Below, one piece after another: positions 26,667 to 36,686 of a stretch of DNA of 64,000 nucleotides. Each line of letters opens with the position of its first letter. The stretch's first letter is position 1. The stretch comes from Pseudonocardiales bacterium (lineage in GTDB: Bacteria; Actinomycetota; Actinomycetes; Mycobacteriales; Pseudonocardiaceae). The stretch lies in NCBI GenBank assembly GCA_023252195.1, contig JAHEXI010000006.1, positions 218,685 through 282,684 on the forward strand. Reading direction: 5' to 3'. Below the pieces are notes generated by a model. The model worked only from the letters and a program-made list of their open reading frames with translations. It had not been told where the DNA came from and made no database searches. Position numbers and translations under genes: made by a program.

Positions 26667-27605
26667 TCAGCCCTCGGTCAGCGGACGACCGAGGTTGCGG
26701 TCTTCTCGACGGGTGCGCAGCAGCAGCACCAAAACTCCGGCGAACGCAATACCACCCAGATTCACCAGCAGCTGCACGGTCGACTCCACGGCCGTCCGCC
26801 ACGCGCCGGTAGTAACCGCGAGCGCCGCGAACGCCGCCGCCGGCACCGTCGTCACCGAGATGAAAACTCCGATTAGCGCCGCCGATTTCGCCGAGGTGAG
26901 ACTGATCATCCCGGCGGCGCCGGCGAGCATCGCCAGGATCAGTGAGAAGGGCCCGACCTGGTAGATGAAGTCCACATGCTTGAGTGAACCGACAACTCCC
27001 AGGTCGATCAGCCCGATCCACTCGCTGAGCAGTGCGCCGGCTGCGGCGATCAACATCGCCATCGGGAAGCCGACGCCCAACGCCAGCGCCGCCCTGCGCA
27101 GTAGATCCCCGCGTCGCAGTACCAGCCCGACCGCCAGCGCCGCAAGCGGCGCGAACTCCGGACCGACGACCATCGCACCCACCACTGTTATCGGGGAGTC
27201 GGTGACCACTCCCACCACCGCGATCAGGCAAGCCAAGGCGAGGAACGCCATGAAGGTAAAGGTCAGCCGCGAATCGTTCCCGGTCCGCGCGATGAGCTCC
27301 TCCCAGACCACCGCGTCCGCGGGCTCCCCCGGCGCGGCCAGCGCCGCGGCATCCGCCGCGTCTGAGAGCACCGTGTCCAGCGGTTGGAGAGTGATCCCGC
27401 CGAGGTGGTCGATACCGAGTTCACATAGATCGGCCAGCAGCCCGTCGACGGCCTCCCGGACCACGTCAGCCTGCACCAGATCACCGGGTGGATCGACTGC
27501 GACGCCGCGCGCGATGGTGAGGTGGACCGCGCCAGGTTGGTTGCGCAGCTTGTCGAGCACTGCGTCCGTCACCTCCGCCGGGCACATGACGCGCAGGTGC
27601 AGCAC
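26667..27605 (-). CDS. DUF389 membrane protein
   Basis: 312 residues. An N-terminal ferredoxin-like soluble region ([19 protein letters not shown]) is followed by six or so hydrophobic segments with the DUF389 signature ([30 protein letters not shown] and [23 protein letters not shown]). Function unknown; membership is clear. GTG start three nt after the aspS stop, so it is probably co-transcribed with aspS. Confidence 0.9.
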   Translation of the reverse strand: MLHLRVMCPAEVTDAVLDKLRNQPGAVHLTIARGVAVDPPGDLVQADVVREAVDGLLADLCELGIDHLGGITLQPLDTVLSDAADAAALAAPGEPADAVVWEELIARTGNDSRLTFTFMAFLALACLIAVVGVVTDSPITVVGAMVVGPEFAPLAALAVGLVLRRGDLLRRAALALGVGFPMAMLIAAAGALLSEWIGLIDLGVVGSLKHVDFIYQVGPFSLILAMLAGAAGMISLTSAKSAALIGVFISVTTVPAAAFAALAVTTGAWRTAVESTVQLLVNLGGIAFAGVLVLLLRTRREDRNLGRPLTEG

Positions 27606-27608
27606 CCG

Positions 27609-29375
27609 CTATCCCTTCGCGGCGGGCTTCGCGTCCACCCCGGCCTCGATACGCTGTTCGCGGGTGATCGGGGCTGGCGCTCCGGTGAGCGGGTCGAAAC
27701 CGCCACCGGACTTGGGGAATGCGATGACCTCGCGCAACGAGTCTGCACCTGCGAGCAGCATGCAGATCCGGTCCCAGCCGAAAGCAATCCCGCCGTGCGG
27801 CGGCGGCCCGTAGCGAAATGCCTCGAGTAGGAAGCCGAATTTGTCCCGCGCCTCGTCGGCGGTGATTCCGAGCACCTGAAAAACTCGTTGTTGAACGTCA
27901 GCCTGATGGATACGGATCGAGCCCCCGCCGATCTCGTTGCCATTGCAGACGATGTCGTAGGCGTAGGCCAGCGCGGCGCCCGGGTCCTGCTCGAAACGGC
28001 CACTCCACTCCGGGGTGGGCGCGGTGAACGGATGATGAACCGCAGTCCAGCTGCTGTGCCCCATTGCCACATCGCCGCTGCGCTCAACGGGTTCGAACAT
28101 GGGTGCGTCGACTACCCACACGAAGGACCAGGCCGACTCGTCAATCAGGCCGCAGCGCCGGCCGATCTCCACCCGGGCGGCACCCAGTAGGGCACGCGCA
28201 TCACGTGCGTCACCGGCAGCGAAAAACACACAGTCGCCGGGGTTGGCGCCGACGGCCTTCGCCAGGCCGTCGCGCTCGTGCTCGGCGAGGTTGCGGGCCA
28301 CCGGCCCGGACAGCTCGCCGTCCGCGCTGATCAGCACATAGGCCAGTCCCTTGGAACCTCGCTGCTTGGCCCACTCCTGCCACGCGTCGAGCTGCCGCCG
28401 CGGCTGGCTTGCTCCGCCGGGCATGACCACGGCCCCCACATAGGGCGCCTGGAACACCCGAAACGGGGTGTCGACAAAGTAGCTAGTGAGCTCGGTGAGC
28501 TCGAGCTCACAGCGCAGGTCCGGCTTGTCGGTGCCGTAGCGGGCCATGGCGTCGAGGTAGCTCAGCCGGCTGATCGGCAGCTCGATGTGCTGCCCGGCCA
28601 GCTCCGCCCACAGCGCGGCGATCACTTTTTCACCAAGCGCGATCACGTCATCCTGCTCGATGAAGCTCATCTCGATGTCGAGCTGGGTGAACTCGGGCTG
28701 CCGGTCGGCGCGGAAGTCCTCATCCCGGTAGCAACGGGCGAGCTGGTAGTACCGCTCCATGCCCGCGACCATGAGTAGCTGCTTGAACAGCTGCGGTGAC
28801 TGCGGCAGTGCATACCAGCAGCCTGGCTGTAGCCGCGCCGGCACCAGGAAGTCCCGGGCCCCTTCCGGGGTGGACCGGGTCAGGGTCGGGGTTTCCACCT
28901 CGACGAAGCGCTCCTCATGCAGCACTGTGCGGGCGATCCGGTTGGCCTCGCTACGCAGTCGCATCGCGGCAGCGGGGCTGGGCCGGCGCAGATCGAGGTA
29001 GCGGTGCCGCAGCCGGATCTCTTCGCCGACCTCAAGGTGCTCGTCGAGCGGGAACGGCAGCGGTGCTGACTCGCTGAGCACCGTCAGCTCCTCGGCGGTG
29101 ACCTCGATGCTCCCAGTGGGAATGTCCGGGTTCGCATTGCCCTCGGGACGGATCGCCACGGTGCCAGTGACCTGCAGGCAGAACTCGGCGCGTAGCCGGT
29201 GCGCCCGCTGCGCCATGTCGCCCTCCCGGAAGACCACCTGGGTCACCCCGGAGGCGTCTCGCAGGTCGATGAAGATCACGCCCCCGTGGTCGCGGCGCCG
29301 GGCAACCCACCCGGCGAGGGTGACGGTGTTCCCTGCATGCTCGGCGCGCAGCGTGCCGGCAGGGTGGGTGCGCAT
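27609..29375 (-). CDS. aspS: Aspartyl-tRNA synthetase
   Basis: 588 residues, bacterial-type class IIb. The anticodon-binding OB fold begins [26 protein letters not shown]; motif 2 lies around [29 protein letters not shown], the bacterial GAD insertion is in the middle, and motif 3 is [30 protein letters not shown] chosen; a GTG one codon earlier is possible. In actinomycetes lacking AsnRS this enzyme often also makes Asp-tRNA(Asn), which cannot be decided here. Confidence 0.96.
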   Translation of the reverse strand: MRTHPAGTLRAEHAGNTVTLAGWVARRRDHGGVIFIDLRDASGVTQVVFREGDMAQRAHRLRAEFCLQVTGTVAIRPEGNANPDIPTGSIEVTAEELTVLSESAPLPFPLDEHLEVGEEIRLRHRYLDLRRPSPAAAMRLRSEANRIARTVLHEERFVEVETPTLTRSTPEGARDFLVPARLQPGCWYALPQSPQLFKQLLMVAGMERYYQLARCYRDEDFRADRQPEFTQLDIEMSFIEQDDVIALGEKVIAALWAELAGQHIELPISRLSYLDAMARYGTDKPDLRCELELTELTSYFVDTPFRVFQAPYVGAVVMPGGASQPRRQLDAWQEWAKQRGSKGLAYVLISADGELSGPVARNLAEHERDGLAKAVGANPGDCVFFAAGDARDARALLGAARVEIGRRCGLIDESAWSFVWVVDAPMFEPVERSGDVAMGHSSWTAVHHPFTAPTPEWSGRFEQDPGAALAYAYDIVCNGNEIGGGSIRIHQADVQQRVFQVLGITADEARDKFGFLLEAFRYGPPPHGGIAFGWDRICMLLAGADSLREVIAFPKSGGGFDPLTGAPAPITREQRIEAGVDAKPAAKG

Positions 29376-29467
29376 CACGGGAACTCGCTCCTAGATCTCT
29401 CCAACGGCAAACCGGACCCTGCAGAGGCTAGCCGCGCCGGGAGCGCTGCCGCCGTCGGCGTCCCTGG

Positions 29468-30511
29468 TCATAGCAGCCTGAGCTGCTCCGCCTTCGGATT
29501 CGTCGTGGTTGACGTGCTGGAGACCGTGGGCCGGACCGGGGCTCTGCGAGCCCCGCCCGGCGCCACGGATCCGACGCCGTAGCGCCGAGCCAGCGCGTTT
29601 ACCCGGGCGGAGATGCTCTGCCGATATGTCTTGGGGGCGTAGGCGCCTGCGCGGTAAAGCTCTCGGTAGCGGGACACCAGTTCGGGGTGCTCGCGCTCCA
29701 GCCAGGCGAGGTACCACTCCCGCGCTCCGGGTCGCAGGTGGAGCACGAGTGGGGTGATGCTGCGGGCGCCGGCTTCCGCGATCGCGCACACGGTCGCCTC
29801 AAGTTGGCTGACCGAGTCGGTGAGGTACGGGAGTACAGGTGCCATCAGCACACCGCATCCGATGCCCGCATCGGTGAGCGTGCGACACACGCGCAGCCGG
29901 GCACGCGGAGCGGGCGCGCCGGGCTCGACTCGCCGCCAGAGCGCCCCGTCGACGAATCCCACTGAGACGTTGACCGCGACGTCAGTGACCTTCGCGGCTT
30001 CGCGAAGCAGGTGCAGGTCGCGCAACACCAGGGTGCCCTTGGTGACGATCGAGAACGGATTCCGGGCATCGCGGAGAGCCTCGAGGATGCCGGGCATCAG
30101 CCGGTAACGCCCCTCGACCCGCTGGTAGGGATCGACGTTGGTGCCCATCGCGATATGGCTGCCCGCCCAACGCGAGGACATGAGCTGCCTACGCAACAGC
30201 TCCGGCGCGTTGACCTTCACCACGATCTTCGAGTCGAAGTCGATTCCAGCATCAAGATCGAGGTACTCATGAGTACGCCGCGCGAAGCAATAAACACAAG
30301 CATGGCTGCAGCCCCGATACGGGTTGACGGTCCACTCGAACGGCATCCGGGATTGGCCAGGTACCTTATTGATGATCGACTGCGCCCGCACCTCGTAAAA
30401 GGTCATCCCGCGGAACTCCGGGGCGTCAAAGGTACGCGAGATGACGTCATCCACCCCGAACAGCGCGTCCTGGGCGGACTCGTCCGAGAGCATCAGGTTG
30501 TCCCACCGCAT
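29468..30511 (-). CDS. Radical SAM protein of the Rv2578c/SplB-like family
   Basis: 347 residues. The [4Fe-4S] motif CSHACVYC (C68, C72, C75) sits in NPYRGCSHACVYCFARRTHEYL; ending stretches are HPELVSRYRELYRAGAYAPKTYRQ. The family resembles spore photoproduct lyase, but its reaction is not established. ATG at 30511 chosen; an ATG 8 codons upstream would lie inside the SOS-like box. Placed between aspS and the MBL-ppiB-relA block, as in mycobacteria. Confidence 0.88.
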   Translation of the reverse strand: MRWDNLMLSDESAQDALFGVDDVISRTFDAPEFRGMTFYEVRAQSIINKVPGQSRMPFEWTVNPYRGCSHACVYCFARRTHEYLDLDAGIDFDSKIVVKVNAPELLRRQLMSSRWAGSHIAMGTNVDPYQRVEGRYRLMPGILEALRDARNPFSIVTKGTLVLRDLHLLREAAKVTDVAVNVSVGFVDGALWRRVEPGAPAPRARLRVCRTLTDAGIGCGVLMAPVLPYLTDSVSQLEATVCAIAEAGARSITPLVLHLRPGAREWYLAWLEREHPELVSRYRELYRAGAYAPKTYRQSISARVNALARRYGVGSVAPGGARRAPVRPTVSSTSTTTNPKAEQLRLL

Positions 30512-30523
30512 CGCCCCACTGTA

Positions 30524-30539
30524 TCGAACACACATTCGA
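30524..30539. promoter_or_regulatory. LexA/SOS-like box before the radical SAM gene
   Basis: TCGAACACACATTCGA matches the actinobacterial SOS consensus TCGAAC-n4-GTTCGA at 11 of 12 fixed positions. It lies 13-28 bp upstream of the radical SAM ATG and about 50 bp from the divergent YibE/F start. Damage induction would suit a DNA-repair radical SAM enzyme. Confidence 0.6.
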
Positions 30540-30587
30540 TCCGCTAGGAACGTAGCGCGGTATCGACCAGAGAGGCACGCCTAGCTG

Positions 30588-31877
30588 ATGAGTGCACTGG
30601 ACCATAGAACCGGCCGGCACCGTGACCGCGGCACCGTCGAGCCGGTCGGCACCGCCAGCGGGCATGGCCACGGACATGGGCACGGACCTGCGCCCCCGTC
30701 CTCCCGCCGAGTCAAGATGTTGCTGGTCGCGGTGCTGGTCCCGGTCGCGCTAGCCACCCTGGTGGGGCTCTGGCTGACCTGGCCGGGTGCCCAGCCGCAC
30801 AGCGGTGTCGACATCGGATTAGGGCAGCGGCCGGTGCAGGGCGACGTGCTCACCGAAACCTCCGCGCCCTGCACCACCGGCGGTGCAGACGTTGGTGGGA
30901 CCGGGTCGGCGGGTCAAGACAAGAGGTGCATCTCGCTCGGTGTGCGGCTCACCGACGGCGACTCACCCGGTGTGCTGATCCAGCAGGTATTACCCGACGA
31001 ACCGAGCACGCCGCGTTTCGCTGTCGGCGACCACGTGGTCCTCGGGTACACCGGTGGAAATCCCTCCGACGCCGCCTCCTACCAGATCCAGGATTTTCAG
31101 CGCGGCGCCTCGATGCTGTGGCTGGCTGCGCTGTTCGCCGCCGCAGTGTTGTTACTCGGCCGGTGGCGAGGCCTCGCCTCGCTGGTTGCGCTTGGCTTCA
31201 GCTTTCTGGTGTTGGTGACTTATCTGTTTCCCGCGATCCTGACCGGCGGCAACCCGGTGATCGTCGGTGTGCTGGCCGCGAGTGTGATCATGTTTGGGGT
31301 GCTGTATCTCACTCATGGTGTCTCGGCGCAGACCTCCAGCGCAGTGCTGGGCACTGTGTTGAGTCTCGCTCTGATCGGGCTGCTCGGTACCGCTTTCTCC
31401 GCGGTCACCCAGCTGACCGGGCTGGACGATGACACCGCCAAACTCATCGGAGTTCTCGGCCACGGAATCGATGCCCGGGGATTGCTGCTCGCGGGGATGC
31501 TGATCGGAGCCCTCGGCGTGCTCGACGATGTCACTGTCACCCAGACCAGTTCGGTGTGGGAACTGCGTCGGGCTAATCCCGAACTCGGGGCCCGGCAGCT
31601 CTATACCGCCGCGCTGCGGATCGGCCGGGACCACATCTCCTCAGCGGTCAACACCTTGGCCCTGGCCTACACGGGAGCCGTGCTACCCGTGCTGCTGCTC
31701 TTTTCGCTGTCCGGGCAGAGTTTCGGCGCCCTGGTCACCACCCAGGACGTCGCCCAGGAGGTGATACGCACGCTGGTCGGCAGCATTGGGCTCGTCGCCG
31801 CTGTCCCGATCACCACGGCGATCGCCGCACTGGTTGCCCGCCGCGATCAGATCGAGCCCGCCACTCAGCGGGATTGA
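30588..31877 (+). CDS. YibE/F-family membrane protein
   Basis: 429 residues. A His/Gly-rich N-terminal stretch (HGHGHGHG, residues 25-33) precedes the first membrane helix, an extracytoplasmic domain (about residues 65-165) and at least six C-terminal helices. LTHGVSAQTSSAVLGT, GVLDDVTVTQTSSVWELRRANP and DHISSAVNTLALAYTGA are YibE/F signatures. Function unknown, possibly transport. The His cluster could bind metal. It diverges from the radical SAM gene. Confidence 0.9.
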   Translation: MSALDHRTGRHRDRGTVEPVGTASGHGHGHGHGPAPPSSRRVKMLLVAVLVPVALATLVGLWLTWPGAQPHSGVDIGLGQRPVQGDVLTETSAPCTTGGADVGGTGSAGQDKRCISLGVRLTDGDSPGVLIQQVLPDEPSTPRFAVGDHVVLGYTGGNPSDAASYQIQDFQRGASMLWLAALFAAAVLLLGRWRGLASLVALGFSFLVLVTYLFPAILTGGNPVIVGVLAASVIMFGVLYLTHGVSAQTSSAVLGTVLSLALIGLLGTAFSAVTQLTGLDDDTAKLIGVLGHGIDARGLLLAGMLIGALGVLDDVTVTQTSSVWELRRANPELGARQLYTAALRIGRDHISSAVNTLALAYTGAVLPVLLLFSLSGQSFGALVTTQDVAQEVIRTLVGSIGLVAAVPITTAIAALVARRDQIEPATQRD

Positions 31878-31958
31878 TCATCGGAACTGAGCGATGGCAG
31901 TGCAATTCCGCACGGCCAGCACTCACTCTTGACGATCTTGGCGGAGCATCTGAGCGGT

Positions 31959-32660
31959 TCACAAACCTCGGGATCGGCCAGGCATGGCGAGGCCATGCAG
32001 GAACGGGTTGCTCGCGCGTTCCCGGCCGATGGTGGTCTGTAGACCATGACCCGGCAGCACTACGGTTTCGTCGTCCAGCACGAGGATCTTGTCCCTGAGC
32101 GAGGCGAGCATCTGCTTGTGGTCACCGCCGGGTAGATCGGTTCGTCCGATCGAACCGGCGAACAGCGTATCGCCGGAGACCAGCAGCGCTGGCCCCGCAC
32201 CGGAGCCCTCACCAGCCGCCGAGCGGAAGGTCACCGAGCCCCGGGTGTGGCCCGGGGTGTGGTCGACGGTCAGGGTCAGCCCGGCCAGCTCCAGGGACGC
32301 CCCGTCAGCCAGCAAGCGCACCTCACGGGGTTCGCGCAGCGCAACCCGGCCACCGAAGAACTGGCGCGCTTCGGTGGACAGCGCCCGGAGCGGGTCGGAC
32401 AGCAGCACCCGGTCCTCGGGATGGATCCAAGCCGGGATGTCATTGCCGTCGCATACCGGCGTCACCGCGAAGATGTGATCGAAATGCCCATGTGTGAGCA
32501 GTACCGCCACCGGGTCGAGCCGGTGCTGGCGTAGCAGGTCGTCTAGTGGCTGCTCGCAACCCTCCCCCGGGTCGACCACCACGCACGGACCACCAGCCTC
32601 GTGAGCGAGCACGAAGCAGTTCGCCTGGAACGATCCGGTGGGAAAACCTGTGACCAGCAC
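31959..32660 (-). CDS. MBL-fold metallo-hydrolase (glyoxalase II-like)
   Basis: 233 residues. The zinc motif THGHFDH (residues 56-62) is intact, with later ligands in DHTPGHTRGSV, SGDTLFAGSIGRTDL and LPGHGLQTTIG. It corresponds to the Rv2581c position next to ppiB and relA; cellular substrate not fixed (thioester or glutathione-type hydrolysis). GTG start. In other actinomycetes hisS lies directly downstream; here the space to YibE/F holds no hisS. Confidence 0.92.
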   Translation of the reverse strand: MLVTGFPTGSFQANCFVLAHEAGGPCVVVDPGEGCEQPLDDLLRQHRLDPVAVLLTHGHFDHIFAVTPVCDGNDIPAWIHPEDRVLLSDPLRALSTEARQFFGGRVALREPREVRLLADGASLELAGLTLTVDHTPGHTRGSVTFRSAAGEGSGAGPALLVSGDTLFAGSIGRTDLPGGDHKQMLASLRDKILVLDDETVVLPGHGLQTTIGRERASNPFLHGLAMPGRSRGL

Positions 32661-32760
32661 AGGTCCAGCCTAGGTCGCGCACGTCAGGGAGGCTGACGGC
32701 GGGCTTAACCACGGCCCACATAGACTGCGCCGCGATCGTCGCCGAGCCACAGGAGTCCGG

Positions 32761-33642
32761 GTGCCCACGAATGAGCAGCGTCGCGATGCCGCGAAGCGCA
32801 AACTGGATCGCCAGCTTGCCCGCCGAGCGGAACGAGCCAAGGCCCGGCGCAGATATGCTGTGGCGGGTGGCGCGGCCGCGGTGGTGCTGGTCATCGGCAT
32901 CGTGGTGCTGATCGTGACGTTGGGCAACCGGAACCAGGCAGTCGAGGCCACCGCGACGCCGTCCGCCGCAGCAAAACCGGCCAAAGCGAGCGCTCCGGCC
33001 ACACCCCGCGCCGACAACAAGCTCACCCCACTACCTGTTCGGCCGACGCCGCTGGCTGCCTCGGTGGACTGCCAGTACCCGACCACCCAGCAGACCCCTG
33101 CCAGGCCGGTAAAGCCCCCGCTGGCCGGCCCCACCTCCGCCAGGGGCACCGTGCCGGTGACCATGCACACTTCGGCCGGCGCGATCGGCTTGACTCTCGA
33201 CCGGGCGTTGGCCCCGTGCACCGTGAACAGCTTCGTCAGCCTTGCCCAGCAGGGTTTTTACGCCAACAGCCCGTGCCACCGGCTGGTCACCAACCCCGGA
33301 TTGCAGGTTCTGCAATGCGGTGATCCGACTGGCTCCGGTGCCGGCGGACCGGGATACACCATCCCGGATGAGGTGTTTCCCCAGCTGACCTACGGGCGCG
33401 GGCTGGTGGCGATGGCCAACACCGGCCAACCCGACAGCGGTGGTAGCCAGTTCTTCCTGATCTACGGCCAGACTCAGCTCCCCCCGCAATACACCGTCTT
33501 CGCCTCGATCTCGCCGACCGGCCTCGAGGTCCTCGACCAGGTAGCCAAGGCAGGCGACGACGGGTCGCTGGAGCCCTCTCCTGGTGGCGGCAAGCCCAAC
33601 CAGCCAGTCACGATCACGTCCGTCGACGTCAAGGCGACCTGA
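32761..33642 (+). CDS. ppiB: Membrane-anchored cyclophilin-type peptidyl-prolyl isomerase
   Basis: 293 residues. A basic cytoplasmic tail (residues 1-31), one membrane helix (about 32-54), an Ala/Pro linker, and an extracytoplasmic cyclophilin domain from about 130 (VTMHTSAGAIGLTLDRALAPCTVNSFVSLAQQGFY, MANTGQPDSGGSQFFLIYG, YTVFASIS). Active-site phenylalanine/glutamine positions are conserved; the catalytic-site arginine lies in CHRLVT. Start is GTG. It diverges from the MBL gene. Confidence 0.92.
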   Translation: MPTNEQRRDAAKRKLDRQLARRAERAKARRRYAVAGGAAAVVLVIGIVVLIVTLGNRNQAVEATATPSAAAKPAKASAPATPRADNKLTPLPVRPTPLAASVDCQYPTTQQTPARPVKPPLAGPTSARGTVPVTMHTSAGAIGLTLDRALAPCTVNSFVSLAQQGFYANSPCHRLVTNPGLQVLQCGDPTGSGAGGPGYTIPDEVFPQLTYGRGLVAMANTGQPDSGGSQFFLIYGQTQLPPQYTVFASISPTGLEVLDQVAKAGDDGSLEPSPGGGKPNQPVTITSVDVKAT

Positions 33643-33662
33643 CGGGCCCACCGGGGGCCAAG

Positions 33663-36020
33663 TCAGTTGGACGACGTGACCCGGTAGACGTCGTAGACGC
33701 CCTCGATGTTGCGCACCGACTGCAGCACGTGGCCCAGGTGCTTCGGATCACCCATCTCGAAGGAGAACCGGCTCACCGCCACCCGGTCTCGAGTGGTGGT
33801 GACCGAGGCGGACAGAATGTTCACCCGACCGTCGGCGAGCACCTTGGTCACGTCGGACAGCAGGCGGTGTCGATCCAGCGCCTCCACCTGGATCCCGACC
33901 AGGAACACCGACGCTGACGAAGGCGCCCACTCGACGTCGACCAGCCGCTCGGGCTGCGCCCGCAGCGACTCGGCGTTGGTGCAGTCGGTACGGTGCACGC
34001 TGACCCCGCCCCCACGGGTGACGAACCCGAGGATCTCGTCGCCCGGCACCGGGGTGCAGCACCGGGCGAGCTTCGCGTAAACGTCTGTGGCGCCACTGAC
34101 CCGCACGCCGGAGTCGGTGGTCGCTCGACGGCGCTGGACGGTCGAGGGAGTGGCCCGATCGGCCAGTACCTCTTCGGCACCCTCCTCACCGCCCAGCAGC
34201 GCGACCAGGCGTTGCACCACGTGACGCGGCGAGGCGTGGTGCTCGCCGACAGCGGCGTAGAGGGCGCTGACGTCGGGATAACGCAGCTCTCGGGACACGG
34301 CCACCATCGACTCTGCGGAGACCAGCCGCTGCACCGGCAGCCCGACCCGGCGCAGTTCCTTGGCGATGGCGTTCTTGCCAGTCTCGATGGCTTCCTCGCG
34401 ACGCTCCTTGGCGTACCACTGCCTAATCTTGGCTCGGGCTCGGGGCGAGGCGACGAAGGAAAGCCAGTCCCGACTCGGACCGCCACCCTCGGCCTTCGAG
34501 GTGAAGATCTCGACGACCTCGCCGTTCTCCAGCTTCCGCTCCAGGGCGACGAGCTGGCCGTTGAGCCGCGCGCCGATGCACCGGTTACCGACCTCGGTGT
34601 GGACCGCGTAGGCGAAGTCGACCGGGGTGGAGCCGGTGGGCAGCGTGATGACCTCGCCCTTGGGCGTGAAGACGAAGATCTCCCGGGTGGCTAGGTCATA
34701 GCGCAGCGACTCGAGGAACTCACTGGGGTCGGCCGCCTCCCGCTGCCAGTCCAGCAGCTGGCGCATCCAGGCCATCTCGTCGATATCGACGGCTCCGTTA
34801 TGGACACCGTTGTGGGTGCCGTTGTGGGTGCCGTTGGTCTCCTTGTATCGCCAGTGCGCGGCGATGCCGTACTCCGCGGTGCGGTGCATGTCGCGGGTTC
34901 GGATCTGCACCTCCAACGGTTTACCGTCCGGTCCGATCACCGTCGTGTGCAATGACTGGTAGACCCCGAAGCGGGGTTGCGCGACATAGTCCTTGAATCG
35001 GCCCGGCATCGGCTGCCATACCGAGTGCACGACCCCGATCGCGGCGTAGCAGTCCCGCACGTCCTCGACCATGATCCGTACCCCGACCAGGTCGTGGATG
35101 TCATCGAAATCACGGCCGCGCACGATCATCTTCTGATAGATCGAGTAATAGTGCTTGGGTCTGCCTTCAACGGTGGCGGTAATCCGCGACCCGGTAAGCT
35201 GTGCCGAGACCTCGTCAATCACCGTCCGCAGGTAGGTGTCGCGAGACGGCGCCCGGTTGGCCACCAGCCGCACAATTTCGTCGTATTTCTTCGGGTGCAG
35301 GATCGCGAAGGAAAGGTCCTCAAGCTCCCACTTGATGGTAGCCATGCCCAGCCGGTGTGCCAGCGGGGCGAAGACCTCGAGAGTCTCCTTGGCTTTGCGC
35401 GCCTGCTGCTCCGGTGGCAGGAAGCGCATAGTGCGCATGTTGTGCAGCCGGTCCGCTAGTTTGATCACCAGGACGCGGGGATCACGGGCCATCGCGATGA
35501 CCATTTTACGAATGGTCTCAGCCTCGGCGGCGGCGCCGAGTTTGACTTTGTCCAGCTTCGTGACGCCATCGACGAGATGTGCGACCACCTCACCGAAGTC
35601 CGCCGAGAGTCGGGCCAGCGAGTAGTCGGTGTCTTCCACAGTGTCGTGTAGCAGCGCGGCTACCAGCGTGGTGGTATCCATCCCCAATTCGGCGAGAATA
35701 GTCGAGACCGCCAACGGATGGGTGATGTAGGGATCGCCAGACTTACGTTTTTGGTGCGCATGCTTTTCTGCCGCAACATCATAGGCGCGCTGCAGCAGTG
35801 CGAGGTCGGCCTTGGGATGTAACTCCCGGTGCACCGCAGCGAGCGGTTCAAGCACCTGCCTGATCGGGCCGGGTCGCTGCGCGGTGATCCGGCGCGCAAA
35901 CCGGGCCCGTACCCGCCGGGTCGCCGACGGAGGCCGCTCCGAACCCGTGTCTGCAGTGGAGTCAGCCGGCGCTGCATCGGCACGCTGCAGGTCCTGGCTC
36001 ACAGCGCTCACTCCCGCCAC
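33663..36020 (-). CDS. relA: Bifunctional (p)ppGpp synthetase/hydrolase RelA/SpoT (Rel)
   Basis: 785 residues. HD hydrolase domain (H101, HD 125-126, ED 129-130), synthetase domain ([49 protein letters not shown]), TGS domain ([26 protein letters not shown]), zinc-finger-like region ([27 protein letters not shown]) and C-terminal ACT. Both activities look intact. Between the synthetase and the next helix an [14 protein letters not shown] repeat is encoded by 12-bp tandem units. It sits in the conserved apt-relA order. Confidence 0.96.
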   Translation of the reverse strand: MAGVSAVSQDLQRADAAPADSTADTGSERPPSATRRVRARFARRITAQRPGPIRQVLEPLAAVHRELHPKADLALLQRAYDVAAEKHAHQKRKSGDPYITHPLAVSTILAELGMDTTTLVAALLHDTVEDTDYSLARLSADFGEVVAHLVDGVTKLDKVKLGAAAEAETIRKMVIAMARDPRVLVIKLADRLHNMRTMRFLPPEQQARKAKETLEVFAPLAHRLGMATIKWELEDLSFAILHPKKYDEIVRLVANRAPSRDTYLRTVIDEVSAQLTGSRITATVEGRPKHYYSIYQKMIVRGRDFDDIHDLVGVRIMVEDVRDCYAAIGVVHSVWQPMPGRFKDYVAQPRFGVYQSLHTTVIGPDGKPLEVQIRTRDMHRTAEYGIAAHWRYKETNGTHNGTHNGVHNGAVDIDEMAWMRQLLDWQREAADPSEFLESLRYDLATREIFVFTPKGEVITLPTGSTPVDFAYAVHTEVGNRCIGARLNGQLVALERKLENGEVVEIFTSKAEGGGPSRDWLSFVASPRARAKIRQWYAKERREEAIETGKNAIAKELRRVGLPVQRLVSAESMVAVSRELRYPDVSALYAAVGEHHASPRHVVQRLVALLGGEEGAEEVLADRATPSTVQRRRATTDSGVRVSGATDVYAKLARCCTPVPGDEILGFVTRGGGVSVHRTDCTNAESLRAQPERLVDVEWAPSSASVFLVGIQVEALDRHRLLSDVTKVLADGRVNILSASVTTTRDRVAVSRFSFEMGDPKHLGHVLQSVRNIEGVYDVYRVTSSN

Positions 36021-36137
36021 GTGGTGACAAACAGTTCTTCAGCGTACCGCCCACGTTTTCTCGCTACTTCCACACCGCGCCGGTCCTGGCGTTCGGCGAA
36101 GCCACGCCGTCCCGGCGTAGCCTTCTCCAGCTACAGG

Positions 36138-36680
36138 TTAGACCGTCAGCAGGACGTGCAGCGATCGCCCGGCTAAACGATCACGGCCGGCTAGCGAAGC
36201 GATCTCCAGCAACACCGCGACGCCGCTGACCGTAGCCCCGGCCCGCTCGACCAGGGTGCAGGTCGCCGCCGCTGTGCCACCGGTGGCCAGTATGTCGTCG
36301 ACCACCAAAGCCCGCTGACCGGGCCGCAGGACGCCGTCGGCCAGTTCCAGCGAGGCGACGCCGTACTCAAGAGCGTAACCCTCCTGGTCGCAGACCACGG
36401 GTAACTTGCCGGGTTTGCGGACCCCGACCACGCCGGCGTCCAGCGCGTAGGCGGCCGCGGCCCCGAGCAGGAACCCGCGGGCCTCTACCCCTATCACCAC
36501 GTCGACCTGTTGCACCGGAGCGATCAACGCGTCCACCACCGCCCGGAACGCGGTTGCATCGGCGAAAACCGGTGCGAGGTCCCGGAAGAGCACCCCGGGC
36601 TGCGGGAAATTCGGCACCTCACGTATCAACGGCACGAGCAGGGCGGCCAGGTCGTCCATGCTCGTCGTGGTACGCACCAT
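36138..36680 (-). CDS. apt: Adenine phosphoribosyltransferase
   Basis: 180 residues. Salvages adenine to AMP with PRPP. IREVPNFPQPGVLFRDLAPVFAD, VIGVEARGFLLGAAAAYALDAGVVGVRKPGKLP and the PRPP-binding ALVVDDILATGGTAAAT are diagnostic. Starts six nt after the kinase stop, so the two are co-transcribed; its usual neighbours relA and secF lie on either side. Confidence 0.95.
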   Translation of the reverse strand: MVRTTTSMDDLAALLVPLIREVPNFPQPGVLFRDLAPVFADATAFRAVVDALIAPVQQVDVVIGVEARGFLLGAAAAYALDAGVVGVRKPGKLPVVCDQEGYALEYGVASLELADGVLRPGQRALVVDDILATGGTAAATCTLVERAGATVSGVAVLLEIASLAGRDRLAGRSLHVLLTV

Positions 36681-36686
36681 AAAAAT

